Under the pieces are notes generated by a model. That model was given only the letters and a program-made list of their open reading frames with translations, was not told the origin of the DNA and searched no databases. A stretch of DNA of 64,000 bases from Pseudomonas fluorescens (GTDB lineage: Bacteria; Pseudomonadota; Gammaproteobacteria; Pseudomonadales; Pseudomonadaceae). Each line of letters opens with the position of its first letter. The stretch's first letter is position 1. The stretch is taken from assembly GCF_001623525.1 (NCBI RefSeq), contig NZ_CP015225.1:3782001-3846000 (forward strand). Reading direction: 5' to 3'. Shown here piece by piece: positions 38,751 through 48,364 of this stretch. The position numbers and the translations under genes were made by a program.

Positions 38751-40352
38751 ATGCGCCATACCTTGGTTTTATCCGCATTGCTGGGCACCGGCCTGTTGGC
38801 CGCCACATCCGCAGCCCAGGCCGCTGGCGGCAGCCTGGTGTTCTGTTCCGAAGGCAGCCCTGCCGGTTTCGACACCGCGCAATACACCACGGCCACCGAC
38901 AACGATGCCGCCGAGCCGCTGTACAACCGCCTGGCCGAGTTTGAAAAAGGCGCGACCAATGTCGTCCCTGGCCTGGCAACCCGCTGGGACATTTCCGAAG
39001 ACGGCTTGAAGTACACCTTTCATCTGCGCGAAGGGGTGAAATTTCACACCACCGACTACTTCACGCCGACCCGGGATTTCAACGCCGACGACGTCCTGTT
39101 CACCTTCAACCGCATGCTCGATCCGCAGCATCCGTTCCGCAAGGCCTACCCCACCGAGTTCCCGTACTTCAACGGCATGAGCCTGAACAAGAACATCGCC
39201 AAGGTGGAAGCGACCGGGCCGTTGACCGTGGTCATGACCCTCAACAGCGTGGACGCCGCGTTCATCCAGAACATCGCCATGAGTTTTGCCGCGATCCTCT
39301 CGGCCGAATACGCCGACCAACTGCTCAAGAACGGCAAGCCGAGCGACATCAACCAGAAGCCGATCGGCACCGGGCCGTTCGAGTTCAAGAGCTACCAGAA
39401 AGACTCCAACATCCGCTACGTCGCCAACCAGCAGTACTGGGCGCCGGAGCGGGTCAAGCTGAACAACCTGATCTTCTCCATCAACACCGACGCCTCGGTG
39501 CGGGTGCAGAAGCTCAAGGCCAACGAATGCCAGGTCACCCTGCATCCGCGTCCGGCCGACGTACCAGCCTTGAAGAACGACCCCAAGTTGCAACTGATCG
39601 AGAAGCCCGGTTTCAACCTCGGCTACATCGCCTATAACACCCGCCACAAGCCGTTCGACCAGGTCGAAGTGCGCCAGGCACTGGACATGGCGGTAAACAA
39701 GCAAGGCATTCTCAACGCCGTGTACCAGGGCGCGGGGCAACTGGCGCAGAACGCTATGCCGCCGACCCAATGGTCCTACGATGACACCATCAAGGACGCT
39801 CCCTACAACCCGGAAAAAGCCAAGGAATTGCTCAAGGCCGCCGGGGTCAAGGAAGGCACCGAAATCACCCTCTGGGCCATGCCCGTGCAGCGCCCGTACA
39901 ACCCCAACGCCAAGTTGATGGCCGAGATGCTCCAGGCCGACTGGGCCAAGATCGGCCTGAAGGTGAAGATCGTCAGCTACGAATGGGGCGAGTACATCAA
40001 GCGCACCAAGAACGGCGAGCATGACGTCAGCCTGATCGGTTGGACCGGCGACAACGGTGATCCGGACAACTGGCTGGGCACGCTGTACAGCTGCGATGCC
40101 ATTGGCGGCAACAACTACTCCATGTGGTGCGACCAGGATTACGACAAGCTGATCAAGCAGGCCAAGGTCGTCACCGACCGCGACCAGCGCACCGTGCTCT
40201 ACAAACAGGCCCAGCAGTTGCTCAAGCAGCAAGTGCCGATCACCCCTGTTGCCCATTCGACGGTCAACCAGCCGCTGAGTGCCAAAGTCGAAGGGTTCAA
40301 AGTCAGCCCCTTCGGTCGCAATGTCTTTTCGGGCGTCAGCCTGAACCCATAA
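38751..40352 (+). CDS. dppA: Dipeptide ABC transporter substrate-binding protein, paralogue 3
   Basis: The 533-residue protein (MRHTLVLSALLGTGLLAATSAAQA signal, cleaved after AQA) follows a GAGAGGGAG ribosome site. It shares the YTFHLREGVKFHTTDYFTPTRDFNADDVLFTF block with the first two paralogues and has the same C-terminal cysteine pair (YSCDAIGGNNYSMWCD). NDAAEPLYNRL replaces FDASAETVFNRL at the start of the mature domain, two residues shorter. It lies just before the porin gene, the arrangement known from P. aeruginosa. Confidence 0.94.
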   Translation: MRHTLVLSALLGTGLLAATSAAQAAGGSLVFCSEGSPAGFDTAQYTTATDNDAAEPLYNRLAEFEKGATNVVPGLATRWDISEDGLKYTFHLREGVKFHTTDYFTPTRDFNADDVLFTFNRMLDPQHPFRKAYPTEFPYFNGMSLNKNIAKVEATGPLTVVMTLNSVDAAFIQNIAMSFAAILSAEYADQLLKNGKPSDINQKPIGTGPFEFKSYQKDSNIRYVANQQYWAPERVKLNNLIFSINTDASVRVQKLKANECQVTLHPRPADVPALKNDPKLQLIEKPGFNLGYIAYNTRHKPFDQVEVRQALDMAVNKQGILNAVYQGAGQLAQNAMPPTQWSYDDTIKDAPYNPEKAKELLKAAGVKEGTEITLWAMPVQRPYNPNAKLMAEMLQADWAKIGLKVKIVSYEWGEYIKRTKNGEHDVSLIGWTGDNGDPDNWLGTLYSCDAIGGNNYSMWCDQDYDKLIKQAKVVTDRDQRTVLYKQAQQLLKQQVPITPVAHSTVNQPLSAKVEGFKVSPFGRNVFSGVSLNP

Positions 40353-40370
40353 CCGTTAGCCACACAGCGC

Positions 40371-40389
40371 GGGCTTCCTTTGGAAGCCC
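40371..40389 (+). terminator. Short hairpin after the third dppA
   Basis: GGGCTTCC-TTT-GGAAGCCC is a perfect 8-bp stem about 20 bases after the dppA stop. No U-run follows, so at best it is a weak terminator or a 3' stabiliser. Confidence 0.4.
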
Positions 40390-40521
40390 CGTGCCGACGT
40401 CTTGCCACAATTCGCCGATCAGGCGCCAAGCAAACGTTTGCAAGCTGTGAATGAGTTGTAAACCGATAGCCGGATCACCCAAAAAGACCGGCATAAAAAA
40501 GCAAGAAAAGGAGCGTTACGG

Positions 40522-41901
40522 ATGAAACTGAACAGCACCGCAATACTGGCCTTGGCCATCAGCAGCGTTACCGCCACGGCGTACGCAGAATCGCAGAGCC
40601 AGGCGTTCAATCCAGTGACCGTCAAGACCACCAGCGCTCAATCCGAAGCCACCGGTTTCGTAGAAGGCCAGTCGGTCAGTGGCAGCACTCGCAACTGGTA
40701 TTCCAACGAATTGCGACGCCGCGGTAGCACCTTCAGCTACACACGTGACGGCGTTACACGCAGCGATTCGCGCCGGACCAACTGGGTTCAGGGCACCATC
40801 CTGAACTACACCTCCGGCTTCACCCAAGGTACCGTTGGCTTCAGCACTGAAGTCGCGGCCTATAACGCGATCGCGTTGCTCGGCGACCACGATGACATCA
40901 TGGGCGGTTCCAACCGTACCCTGGCGCACTCCGACGGCGACGCCGTCGACCAATGGAGCAAACTGGGCCTGGCGAACGTCAAGGCACGCGTTTCCAACAC
41001 CACCCTGACCGCCGGTCGTCAAAACTTCAGCAGCCCGATGGTCGACGTCATCGGTAACCGTGCCCTGCCTTCGAGCTTCCAGGGCGTGAGCCTGCACAGC
41101 GAAGAACTCGAAAACCTGGCATTCGACGTCGCGACCTTCGACCGCAACTCCCCCCGTACCGAGCAAAGCCTCAACAAGTTCCGCTCCGAATACGGCAGCT
41201 CCTCGGCCGAAGCTGATCATGTGAACACCGCCGGTATCACCTACCAGCCGTTCGCCAGCCTCACCACCAGTCTGTGGGGCACCCAGGCCGAAGACCTGTG
41301 GAACCAATACTACTTCGGCGCCAGCCACGTATTGGGCGACAGCTCGGTGCTGAGCCTGACCACCGGCCTGAACTACTACAGGACTGTGGATTCGGGCAAA
41401 AGCAAACTGGGTGATATCGACAACAACACCTACTCCCTGTCGTTTGGTCTGACTCACCAGGCCCACAGCCTGACGTTCTCGTATCAGGAAGTGGACGGTA
41501 ACGAGTACTTCGACTATCTGCACGAAACCAACGGCATCTATCTGGCCAACTCCCTGCTGTCGGACTTCAACGGCCCGAACGAGAAATCCTTCCAGATCGC
41601 CTACGGCCTGAACATGGCCGAATACGGCGTGCCTGGCCTGAAGTTCAACATCTACCAGGCTCGCGGCTGGGGCATCGACGGTACGCATTACAACAGCACC
41701 GGCTATACCGATGTGAGAACCATGGACGGTGAACATCATTACGAATACGGCATCGGTGCGTCTTACGCCGTACAAAGCGGCCCGCTGAAAGCCACCGCGG
41801 TACGCGCGACCTACACCACGCACCGCGCCAGCGAAAACCAGGCTGATGGCAACCTCAACGAGTTCCGCCTGGTCACCACCATCCCGTTCAACATTCTCTA
41901 A
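40522..41901 (+). CDS. OprD-family outer-membrane porin (peptide-specific type)
   Basis: The 459-residue porin has a signal peptide (MKLNSTAILALAISSVTATAYA) and OprD-family strands: TRNWYSNELRRRGSTFSYTRDG, WVQGTILNYTSGFTQGTVGFS and LTHQAHSLTFSYQEVDGNEYFDYLH. It ends in EFRLVTTIPFNIL. It would form an 18-strand beta-barrel for uptake of small molecules. The equivalent place in P. aeruginosa holds OpdD/OpdP-type porins, which pass dipeptides; the gene context supports a similar role. A strong terminator follows. Confidence 0.93.
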   Translation: MKLNSTAILALAISSVTATAYAESQSQAFNPVTVKTTSAQSEATGFVEGQSVSGSTRNWYSNELRRRGSTFSYTRDGVTRSDSRRTNWVQGTILNYTSGFTQGTVGFSTEVAAYNAIALLGDHDDIMGGSNRTLAHSDGDAVDQWSKLGLANVKARVSNTTLTAGRQNFSSPMVDVIGNRALPSSFQGVSLHSEELENLAFDVATFDRNSPRTEQSLNKFRSEYGSSSAEADHVNTAGITYQPFASLTTSLWGTQAEDLWNQYYFGASHVLGDSSVLSLTTGLNYYRTVDSGKSKLGDIDNNTYSLSFGLTHQAHSLTFSYQEVDGNEYFDYLHETNGIYLANSLLSDFNGPNEKSFQIAYGLNMAEYGVPGLKFNIYQARGWGIDGTHYNSTGYTDVRTMDGEHHYEYGIGASYAVQSGPLKATAVRATYTTHRASENQADGNLNEFRLVTTIPFNIL

Positions 41902-41907
41902 ACTGCC

Positions 41908-41946
41908 ACCGGGCGGTCGACTCACAAGGTTGACCGCCCGGTCTTT
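41908..41946 (+). terminator. Rho-independent terminator after the porin gene
   Basis: ACCGGGCGGTC pairs with GACCGCCCGGT (11 bp) and is followed by CTTTT. It directly follows the porin stop, so dppA paralogue 4 and dppBCDF need readthrough or their own promoter. Confidence 0.8.
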
Positions 41947-41976
41947 TGCCATTGACCCGATTGCAGAGGATTGACG

Positions 41977-43572
41977 ATGAACATGAACCCCCTACGCGCC
42001 GCCATCGCCGCCGCATTGCTGAGCGTCGCCGTTGGCGCCACGGCCAAACCCCTGGTGGTTTGCACAGAAGCCAGCCCGGAAGGCTTCGACATGGTCCAGT
42101 ACACGACTGCAGTCACAGGCGACGCGGTGTCCGAAACCATCTTCAATCGTCTGGTGGGCTTCAAGCCCGGCACCACCGAAGTGATTCCGGCCCTGGCCGA
42201 ATCCTGGGACATCAGTGACGATGGCCTGACGTACACCTTCCACCTGCGCAAGGGCGTCAAGTTCCACACCACCGAATACTTCAAGCCGACCCGCGACATG
42301 AACGCCGACGATGTGGTCTGGAGCTTCCAGCGCCAGCTGGACCCGAATCACCCGTGGCACAAACTGTCGAGCGTGGGCTTCCCTTACTTTGAGAGCATGG
42401 GCTTCAAGGAGCTGCTCAAAAGCGTGGAGAAAGTCGACGAACACACGGTCAAGTTCAGCCTGACCCGCCGCGAAGCGCCATTTTTAGCCGACATCGCCAT
42501 GGCCTTCTCCTCGATCTACCCGGCCGAATACGCCGACCAATTGCTCAAGGCCGGCAAGACAGGCGATCTCAACAGCAAGCCAATCGGCACCGGCCCGTTC
42601 GTCTTCCAGCGCTACAACAAGGACGCTCAGGTGCGCTTCAAGGCCAACCCGGACTACTTCCTCGGCAAGCCGCCGGCGGATGCGCTGGTATTGGCCATCG
42701 CCACCGACAACAACGTGCGCATGCAGAAGCTCAAGACCAACGAGTGCCAGATCGCGCTGTACCCCAAACCCGATGACATCCCTGGCATCAAGAAAGACCC
42801 GAACCTGAAGGTCGCTGAACTGGACGCAATGACCGTCTCCTACACCGCCATGAATACCAGCCACAAATACATGAGCGACGTGCGGGTGCGCAAAGCCATC
42901 GACCTGGCCTTCGACAAGGAAGCCTACGTCAACGCGCTGTTCGGCAAGGGCAACGCCACCGTGGCGGTCAACCCGTACCCACCGACCCTGCTGGGCTTCA
43001 ACCACGACCTGAAGAACCCGCCCCGCAACCTCGACAAGGCCCGCGAGCTGCTCAAGGAAGCCGGCGTGCCGGAAGGCACCGTGTTCACCCTGTTCACCCG
43101 CAACGGTGGCGGCCCGACCAACCCCAACCCGATGCTCGGCGCGCAGATGATGCAGGCGGACCTGGCCAAGGTCGGGATCAAGGTCGACATCCGCGTGATG
43201 GAATGGGGCGAAATGCTCAAGCGCGCGAAAAACGGCGAGCACGACATGGTGTCCGCCGGATGGGCGGGCGACAACGGCGACCCGGATAACTTCCTGACGC
43301 CTATGCTCAGTTGCGAGGCCGCCAAGAACGGCGAAAACTACGCGCGCTGGTGCAACGAGAAATTCCAGGCGCTGATCGACCAGGCCCGCGCCACCGTGAA
43401 CCCCGAGGAGCGCGCGAAGCTCTATGAACAGGCCCAGGTGATTTTCAACCAGGACCAACCGTGGATCAGCATGGCCCACACCCGCATGTTCACGGCAATG
43501 CGCAACAACGTAGAGGGTTATGTGATTAGCCCGCTCACCACCAACAACTTCGCCACCACCCAGGTGAAGTAG
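41977..43572 (+). CDS. dppA: Dipeptide ABC transporter substrate-binding protein, paralogue 4
   Basis: The ATG at 41977 follows AGAGGA and gives 531 residues with a signal peptide cleaved after VGATA. It is more divergent than the other three: LTRREAPFLADIAMAFSSIYPAEYADQLL, VSYTAMNTSHKYMSDVRVRKAIDLAFDKEAYV and NPYPPTLLGFNHDLKNPPRNL all differ from the shared forms. It lies directly upstream of dppB, so I take it as the transporter's own cognate binding protein, with paralogues 1-3 as accessory ligands. The C-terminal cysteine pair is kept (LSCEAAKNGENYARWCN). Confidence 0.94.
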   Translation: MNMNPLRAAIAAALLSVAVGATAKPLVVCTEASPEGFDMVQYTTAVTGDAVSETIFNRLVGFKPGTTEVIPALAESWDISDDGLTYTFHLRKGVKFHTTEYFKPTRDMNADDVVWSFQRQLDPNHPWHKLSSVGFPYFESMGFKELLKSVEKVDEHTVKFSLTRREAPFLADIAMAFSSIYPAEYADQLLKAGKTGDLNSKPIGTGPFVFQRYNKDAQVRFKANPDYFLGKPPADALVLAIATDNNVRMQKLKTNECQIALYPKPDDIPGIKKDPNLKVAELDAMTVSYTAMNTSHKYMSDVRVRKAIDLAFDKEAYVNALFGKGNATVAVNPYPPTLLGFNHDLKNPPRNLDKARELLKEAGVPEGTVFTLFTRNGGGPTNPNPMLGAQMMQADLAKVGIKVDIRVMEWGEMLKRAKNGEHDMVSAGWAGDNGDPDNFLTPMLSCEAAKNGENYARWCNEKFQALIDQARATVNPEERAKLYEQAQVIFNQDQPWISMAHTRMFTAMRNNVEGYVISPLTTNNFATTQVK

Positions 43573-43582
43573 ATAAGAAAAC

Positions 43583-43613
43583 GCCCGGCATCCTTTATCG
43601 AGGGCTGCCGGGC
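43583..43613 (+). promoter_or_regulatory. Hairpin between dppA and dppB
   Basis: GCCCGGCA-N15-TGCCGGGC forms a perfect 8-bp stem just after the dppA stop, without a U-run. Such hairpins between binding-protein and permease genes often protect the upstream mRNA and lower downstream expression, raising the ratio of binding protein to permease. Confidence 0.6.
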
Positions 43614-43645
43614 ACGCCTAACCGGCTGATGAGGTACACCTGAAG

Positions 43646-44656
43646 ATGTTTAGTTTTATTGCCCGCCGACTGGGATTGTTGATCCCCACGTTCTTCGGCA
43701 TCACCTTGCTGACCTTCGCGTTGATTCGCATGATCCCCGGTGACCCCGTGGAAGTGATGATGGGCGAACGTCGGGTCGATCCCGAAATGCACGCTCAGGC
43801 AATGGAACGCCTTGGCCTCAATAAACCGCTGTATGCCCAGTACCTGGACTACATCGGCAAACTGGCCCAGGGCGATCTCGGCGAATCGCTGCGTACCCGT
43901 GAAAGCGTATGGACCGAGTTCAGCTCCCTGTTTCCCGCGACCCTGGAACTGTCCATGGCCGCCCTGTTGTTCGCCGGTATCCTGGGCCTGCTGGCCGGGG
44001 TGATCGCGGCACTCAAGCGAGGATCCCTGTTCGACCATGGGGTAATGGGCGTCTCCCTGGCGGGTTACTCGATGCCAATCTTCTGGTGGGGCCTGATCCT
44101 GATCATGTTCTTCTCGGTGTCCCTGGGCTGGACCCCGGTGTCCGGGCGGATCGACCTGCTCTACGACATCGAGCCGAAAACCGGCTTCATGCTGATCGAC
44201 ACGCTGTTGGCCGACGAGCCAGGCGCGTTCCTCGATGCCCTGCATCACCTGATCCTGCCGGCCATCGTGCTGGGCACCATTCCGCTGGCGGTGATCGCCC
44301 GCATGACCCGCTCCTCGATGCTCGAAGTGCTGCGCGAAGACTACATCCGCACCGCCAAGGCCAAAGGCCTGTCGCCGTCGCGCGTGGTGTTCGTGCATGG
44401 CCTGCGCAATGCGCTGATCCCGGTGCTGACCGTGGTCGGCCTGCAAGTCGGCACGCTACTGGCCGGTGCGGTCCTGACCGAAACGATCTTCTCCTGGCCG
44501 GGCATCGGCAAGTGGCTGATCGAAGCCATCGGCGCCCGGGACTATCCCGTGGTGCAGAACGGCATCCTGTTAATCGCCTGCCTGGTGATTCTGGTCAACT
44601 TCGTCGTGGACATCCTCTACGGCTTTGCCAACCCACGCATCCGTCACCAGCGCTGA
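43646..44656 (+). CDS. dppB: Dipeptide ABC transporter permease DppB
   Basis: The 336-residue permease has six membrane segments beginning with RRLGLLIPTFFGITLLTFALIRMIPGDP, the classic DppB/OppB N-terminus. The EAA loop that contacts the ATPases is EVLREDYIRTAKAKGLSPSRVVFVHGLRNALIPVL (about residues 225-260). With DppC it forms the channel for periplasmic dipeptides. It is followed by dppC after ten bases. Confidence 0.96.
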   Translation: MFSFIARRLGLLIPTFFGITLLTFALIRMIPGDPVEVMMGERRVDPEMHAQAMERLGLNKPLYAQYLDYIGKLAQGDLGESLRTRESVWTEFSSLFPATLELSMAALLFAGILGLLAGVIAALKRGSLFDHGVMGVSLAGYSMPIFWWGLILIMFFSVSLGWTPVSGRIDLLYDIEPKTGFMLIDTLLADEPGAFLDALHHLILPAIVLGTIPLAVIARMTRSSMLEVLREDYIRTAKAKGLSPSRVVFVHGLRNALIPVLTVVGLQVGTLLAGAVLTETIFSWPGIGKWLIEAIGARDYPVVQNGILLIACLVILVNFVVDILYGFANPRIRHQR

Positions 44657-44666
44657 GATCAAAACC

Positions 44667-45578
44667 ATGAGTACTCCAACTACCGCGGTAGCAGTCGATC
44701 AAAGCCTGCTGTACCCGTCCCCGTACAAAGAATTCTGGCACGCGTTTTCCCGCAACAAGGGCGCCGTGGCCGGGTTGCTGTTCATGATCCTGATCGTGTT
44801 CTGCGCGCTCTTCGCGCCGTGGGTCGCGCCTCACGACCCGAGCGAGCAGTACCGCGACTTTCTGCTGACGCCGCCGGCCTGGCTCGAAGGCGGGCAGATC
44901 CAGTTCCTGCTGGGCACCGACGAACTGGGCCGCGATTTGCTGTCACGGCTGATCCAGGGTTCGCGCCTGTCGCTGCTGATCGGCTTGTCGTCGGTGGTGA
45001 TGTCGCTGATCCCGGGCATCCTGCTGGGGCTGTTCGCCGGGTTCTTCCCGCGCATCCTCGGCCCGACCATCATGCGCCTGATGGACATCATGCTGGCCCT
45101 GCCTTCGCTGCTGCTGGCCGTGGCGATTGTCGCCATCCTCGGCCCTGGCCTGATCAACACCGTGATCGCCATCGCCATCGTCTCGCTGCCGTCCTACGTG
45201 CGCCTGACCCGCGCCGCGGTGATGGGTGAGCTGAACCGTGACTACGTGACCGCCGCCCGCCTGGCCGGTGCCGGCCTGCCGCGCCTGATGTTCATCACCG
45301 TGCTGCCCAACTGCATGGCACCGCTGATCGTCCAGGCGACGCTGAGCTTTTCCTCGGCGATCCTCGACGCCGCCGCCCTGGGCTTCCTCGGCCTGGGCGT
45401 CCAGCCGCCGACCCCGGAGTGGGGCACCATGCTGGCCTCGGCCCGCGACTACATCGAACGCGCCTGGTGGGTGGTGAGCCTGCCTGGCTTGACCATTTTG
45501 CTCAGCGTGCTGGCAATCAACCTGATGGGCGACGGTTTGCGCGATGCGCTGGACCCGAAACTCAAGAATGCCGCCTGA
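44667..45578 (+). CDS. dppC: Dipeptide ABC transporter permease DppC
   Basis: The start [24 protein letters not shown] at 44667 gives 303 residues. Typical features are the N-terminal cytosolic tail before the first segment ([21 protein letters not shown]), the [20 protein letters not shown] motif and the EAA loop [29 protein letters not shown]. It pairs with DppB. The next gene follows after ten bases with an AGGAG ribosome site. Confidence 0.96.
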   Translation: MSTPTTAVAVDQSLLYPSPYKEFWHAFSRNKGAVAGLLFMILIVFCALFAPWVAPHDPSEQYRDFLLTPPAWLEGGQIQFLLGTDELGRDLLSRLIQGSRLSLLIGLSSVVMSLIPGILLGLFAGFFPRILGPTIMRLMDIMLALPSLLLAVAIVAILGPGLINTVIAIAIVSLPSYVRLTRAAVMGELNRDYVTAARLAGAGLPRLMFITVLPNCMAPLIVQATLSFSSAILDAAALGFLGLGVQPPTPEWGTMLASARDYIERAWWVVSLPGLTILLSVLAINLMGDGLRDALDPKLKNAA

Positions 45579-45588
45579 GGAGATTCCC

Positions 45589-46557
45589 ATGTCACTGCTA
45601 GAAATCAAGAATCTCAACGTTCGCTTCGGCGACGCCACCGCCGTCCCGGTGGTCGACGGCCTCGACCTGACCGTGGAAAAAGGCGAAGTGCTGGCCATCG
45701 TCGGCGAATCGGGCTCGGGTAAATCCGTGACCATGATGGCGCTGATGGGCCTGATCGAGCACCCCGGCATCGTCACCGCCGACGCGCTGAACTTCGACGG
45801 CAAGAACATGCTCAAGCTGAGCAACCGCCAGCGTCGGCAGATCGTCGGCAAGGACCTGGCGATGGTCTTCCAGGACCCGATGACCGCGCTCAACCCCAGC
45901 TACACCGTGGGCTTCCAGATCGAAGAAGTGCTGCGCCTGCACCTGAAGATGTCCGGCAAGGCCGCCCGCAAGCGCGCCATCGAACTGCTGGAAAAAGTCG
46001 AGATCCCCGGCGCTGCCAGCCGCATGGACGCCTACCCTCATCAGTTGTCCGGCGGTATGAGCCAACGGGTGGCGATTGCCATGGCGATTGCCGGCGAGCC
46101 GAAACTGTTGATCGCCGACGAACCGACCACCGCCCTGGACGTGACCATCCAGGCGCAGATCATGGACCTGCTGCTGGCCCTGCAAAAAGAGCAGAACATG
46201 GGCCTGGTGCTGATCACCCACGACCTGGCCGTGGTCGCCGAAACCGCCCAGCGCGTGTGCGTGATGTACGCCGGCCAGGCCGTGGAAGTGGGCAAGGTGC
46301 CCGAGCTGTTCGACATCCCGGCCCACCCGTACAGCGAAGCACTGCTGGCGGCGATTCCGGAGCACAGCATGGGCGCCGCGCGCCTGGCGACGCTGCCGGG
46401 CATCGTGCCCGGTCGCTACGACCGTCCGCAGGGTTGTCTGCTGTCGCCGCGCTGCCCGTACGTGCAGGATAACTGCCGCGTACAACGCCCCGCCCTTGAT
46501 CCGAAAACCGCCAGCCTCGCCCGCTGCTTCTACCCGTTGAACCAGGAGGTGGCGTGA
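45589..46557 (+). CDS. dppD: Dipeptide ABC transporter ATPase DppD
   Basis: The ATG at 45589 ([15 protein letters not shown]) gives 322 residues with Walker A GESGSGKS (about residue 40), signature LSGGMSQR (about 155) and Walker [10 protein letters not shown]. The C-terminal oligopeptide-transporter extension keeps its cysteine set ([16 protein letters not shown] ... LARCFYP), which in this family can bind an Fe-S cluster. It acts as a heterodimer with DppF. The stop overlaps the GTGATG at the start of dppF. Confidence 0.96.
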   Translation: MSLLEIKNLNVRFGDATAVPVVDGLDLTVEKGEVLAIVGESGSGKSVTMMALMGLIEHPGIVTADALNFDGKNMLKLSNRQRRQIVGKDLAMVFQDPMTALNPSYTVGFQIEEVLRLHLKMSGKAARKRAIELLEKVEIPGAASRMDAYPHQLSGGMSQRVAIAMAIAGEPKLLIADEPTTALDVTIQAQIMDLLLALQKEQNMGLVLITHDLAVVAETAQRVCVMYAGQAVEVGKVPELFDIPAHPYSEALLAAIPEHSMGAARLATLPGIVPGRYDRPQGCLLSPRCPYVQDNCRVQRPALDPKTASLARCFYPLNQEVA

Positions 46558-47537
46558 TGGCCGTCGTACTTACCGCCCGTGACCTGACCCGTCATTACGA
46601 AGTGTCCCGCGGCATGTTCAAGGGCCATGCGACCGTTCGCGCCCTCAATGGCGTGTCGTTCGAATTGGAGGCCGGCAAGACCCTGGCCGTGGTGGGTGAA
46701 TCCGGTTGCGGCAAATCCACCCTGGCCCGGGCCCTGACGCTGATCGAGGAACCGTCCGCCGGCTCCCTGAAAATCGCCGGCCAGGAAGTCGCCGGCGCCA
46801 ACAAGGCCGAACGCAAGCAACTGCGCAAAGATGTACAGATGGTATTCCAGAGCCCTTACGCCTCGCTCAACCCACGGCAGAAGATCGGTGATCAACTGGC
46901 CGAGCCGTTGTTGATCAATACCAAGCTGTCAGCGACTGAGCGGCGCGAAAAAGTCCAGGCGATGATGAAGCAGGTGGGCTTGCGTCCTGAGCATTACCAG
47001 CGCTACCCGCACATGTTCTCCGGCGGCCAGCGCCAGCGCATCGCCCTGGCCCGCGCCATGATGCTGCAACCCAAGGTGCTGGTGGCGGACGAACCGACGT
47101 CGGCGTTGGACGTGTCGATCCAGGCCCAGGTGCTCAACCTGTTCATGGATTTGCAGCAGGAGTTCAACACCGCCTACGTGTTCATTTCCCACAACCTGGC
47201 GGTGGTACAGCACGTGGCCGACGACGTGATGGTGATGTACCTCGGTCGTCCGGTGGAAATGGGCCCCAACGAGTCCATCTACAGCCGCCCGCTGCACCCA
47301 TACACCCAGGCGCTGCTGTCGGCCACCCCGACCATCCACCCGGACCCGAACAAGCCGAAGATCAAGATCGTCGGCGAACTGCCCAACCCGCTCAACCCAC
47401 CGTCCGGCTGCGCCTTCCACAAGCGCTGCCCGTATGCCACCGAGCGCTGCAAGACCGAAGAACCGGCCTTGCGACCGCTCGATAATCGGTTGGTGGCGTG
47501 TCACTACGCCGAGCGGTTCCTCGCCGGCGCGGCGTAA
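46557..47537 (+). CDS. dppF: Dipeptide ABC transporter ATPase DppF
   Basis: The ATG at 46557, after GGAGGTGGCGTG, gives 326 residues; a GTG one codon earlier is also possible. Walker A GESGCGKST, signature FSGGQRQR and Walker B VLVADEPTS are intact, and the C-terminal GCAFHKRCPYATERC plus VACHY cysteine set is present. It completes the dppBCDF operon. A REPIN and then a strong terminator follow. Confidence 0.96.
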   Translation: MAVVLTARDLTRHYEVSRGMFKGHATVRALNGVSFELEAGKTLAVVGESGCGKSTLARALTLIEEPSAGSLKIAGQEVAGANKAERKQLRKDVQMVFQSPYASLNPRQKIGDQLAEPLLINTKLSATERREKVQAMMKQVGLRPEHYQRYPHMFSGGQRQRIALARAMMLQPKVLVADEPTSALDVSIQAQVLNLFMDLQQEFNTAYVFISHNLAVVQHVADDVMVMYLGRPVEMGPNESIYSRPLHPYTQALLSATPTIHPDPNKPKIKIVGELPNPLNPPSGCAFHKRCPYATERCKTEEPALRPLDNRLVACHYAERFLAGAA

Positions 47538-47560
47538 GGCAAAAGGCAGATAGAGCACTT

Positions 47561-47666
47561 GTGGCGAGGGAGCTTGCTCCCGCTGGGCCGCGAAGCGGCC
47601 CCTCTTCTTGGGCCTACTGCGCCCGAAGCGCCGGACCGGTCCAGCGGGAGCAGGCTCCCTCGCCAC
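47561..47666. repeat. REPIN
   Basis: Arms GTGGCGAGGGAGCTTGCTCCC and GGGAGCAGGCTCCCTCGCCAC, the second with one change (CAGG for CAAG). It lies 24 bases after dppF. Confidence 0.9.
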
Positions 47667-47704
47667 AGAAGTAAATCTTCGCCTTGAGCAGTGCTCCTGG
47701 TATG

Positions 47705-47757
47705 AAAAAACCCTCCAGCCCCGACTGAGTCTCAGTTTGGGCTGGCGGGGTTTTCTT
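47705..47757 (+). terminator. Strong Rho-independent terminator of the dpp operon
   Basis: CCAGCCC pairs with GGGCTGG, extended past one mismatch by AACCC/GGGTT, with an inner hairpin ACTGAG-T-CTCAGT, and is followed by TTTTCTTTTTT. The A-run on the left would let it act on the minus strand too, so it could also end the NRPS-side transcription. Confidence 0.88.
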
Positions 47758-47866
47758 TTTTCGGGAACGCCCATACAACATTGCATGACAACCGCCATAC
47801 CGGCTCACTCGTGCCGTGCTTCACCGCTAAACTGCGAGAACCATGAATATCCAAAGGAGCAAGACA

Positions 47867-48307
47867 TTGAACAAGGAACTTCCAACAGACTTTGAGCACT
47901 TCGTCGAGACACTGACGCGCTTGAGCAACAAGAACGGCTTGACCCTGGGCCGGCTGAATCGCCAGGAACTGGCGGTAATACTTTTGTACATCAGCTGCGC
48001 GCTCAAGCCCGGCGAACGCTATAGCGAACGTGAAGCCACCGCGCGGCTGGATCAATGGAAAACCCAATACGCCCCCATGCTGCGAAGCGATGTGGTGGAG
48101 CTGCGGCGTACGCTGATTGATGGCAACTATTGGATGCGAGAACCCGAAGGACGCGGTTATGAACTCGACGCGACCATTGTCGGCCATCCGCTGTTCATCC
48201 GGCTCGGTGAGGAGCGTCTGGAAAGGCGCATAGCCGAACAACTGCTAGCGGCTGCCCGCGCCCGCGAAGAACGCAAGAGAGCGGCGTTGCAAGATTCCCC
48301 CCGCTAA
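47867..48307 (+). CDS. DUF2087-like small protein
   Basis: AAAGGAG lies seven bases before a TTG at 47867, which gives 146 residues (MNKELPTDFEHFVETLTRLSNKNG); an in-frame ATG at 47843 has only a weak site. The central part, LNRQELAVILLYISCALKPGERYSEREATARLDQW ... SDVVELRRTLIDGNYWMREPEGRGYELD read in sections, matches the helix-turn-helix-like pattern of DUF2087 proteins, with the LRRxLID and final R-x-x-G-x-x-Y features. Such domains are found alone or fused to regulators. It is convergent with the NRPS operon, 57 bases from the last gene. Function is unknown. Confidence 0.7.
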   Translation: MNKELPTDFEHFVETLTRLSNKNGLTLGRLNRQELAVILLYISCALKPGERYSEREATARLDQWKTQYAPMLRSDVVELRRTLIDGNYWMREPEGRGYELDATIVGHPLFIRLGEERLERRIAEQLLAAARAREERKRAALQDSPR

Positions 48308-48364
48308 GCGTGTGACAAAGGATCAGGGAGGGGAGCTCCTGGCGTTCTCCTCCCCGGATCGCAC

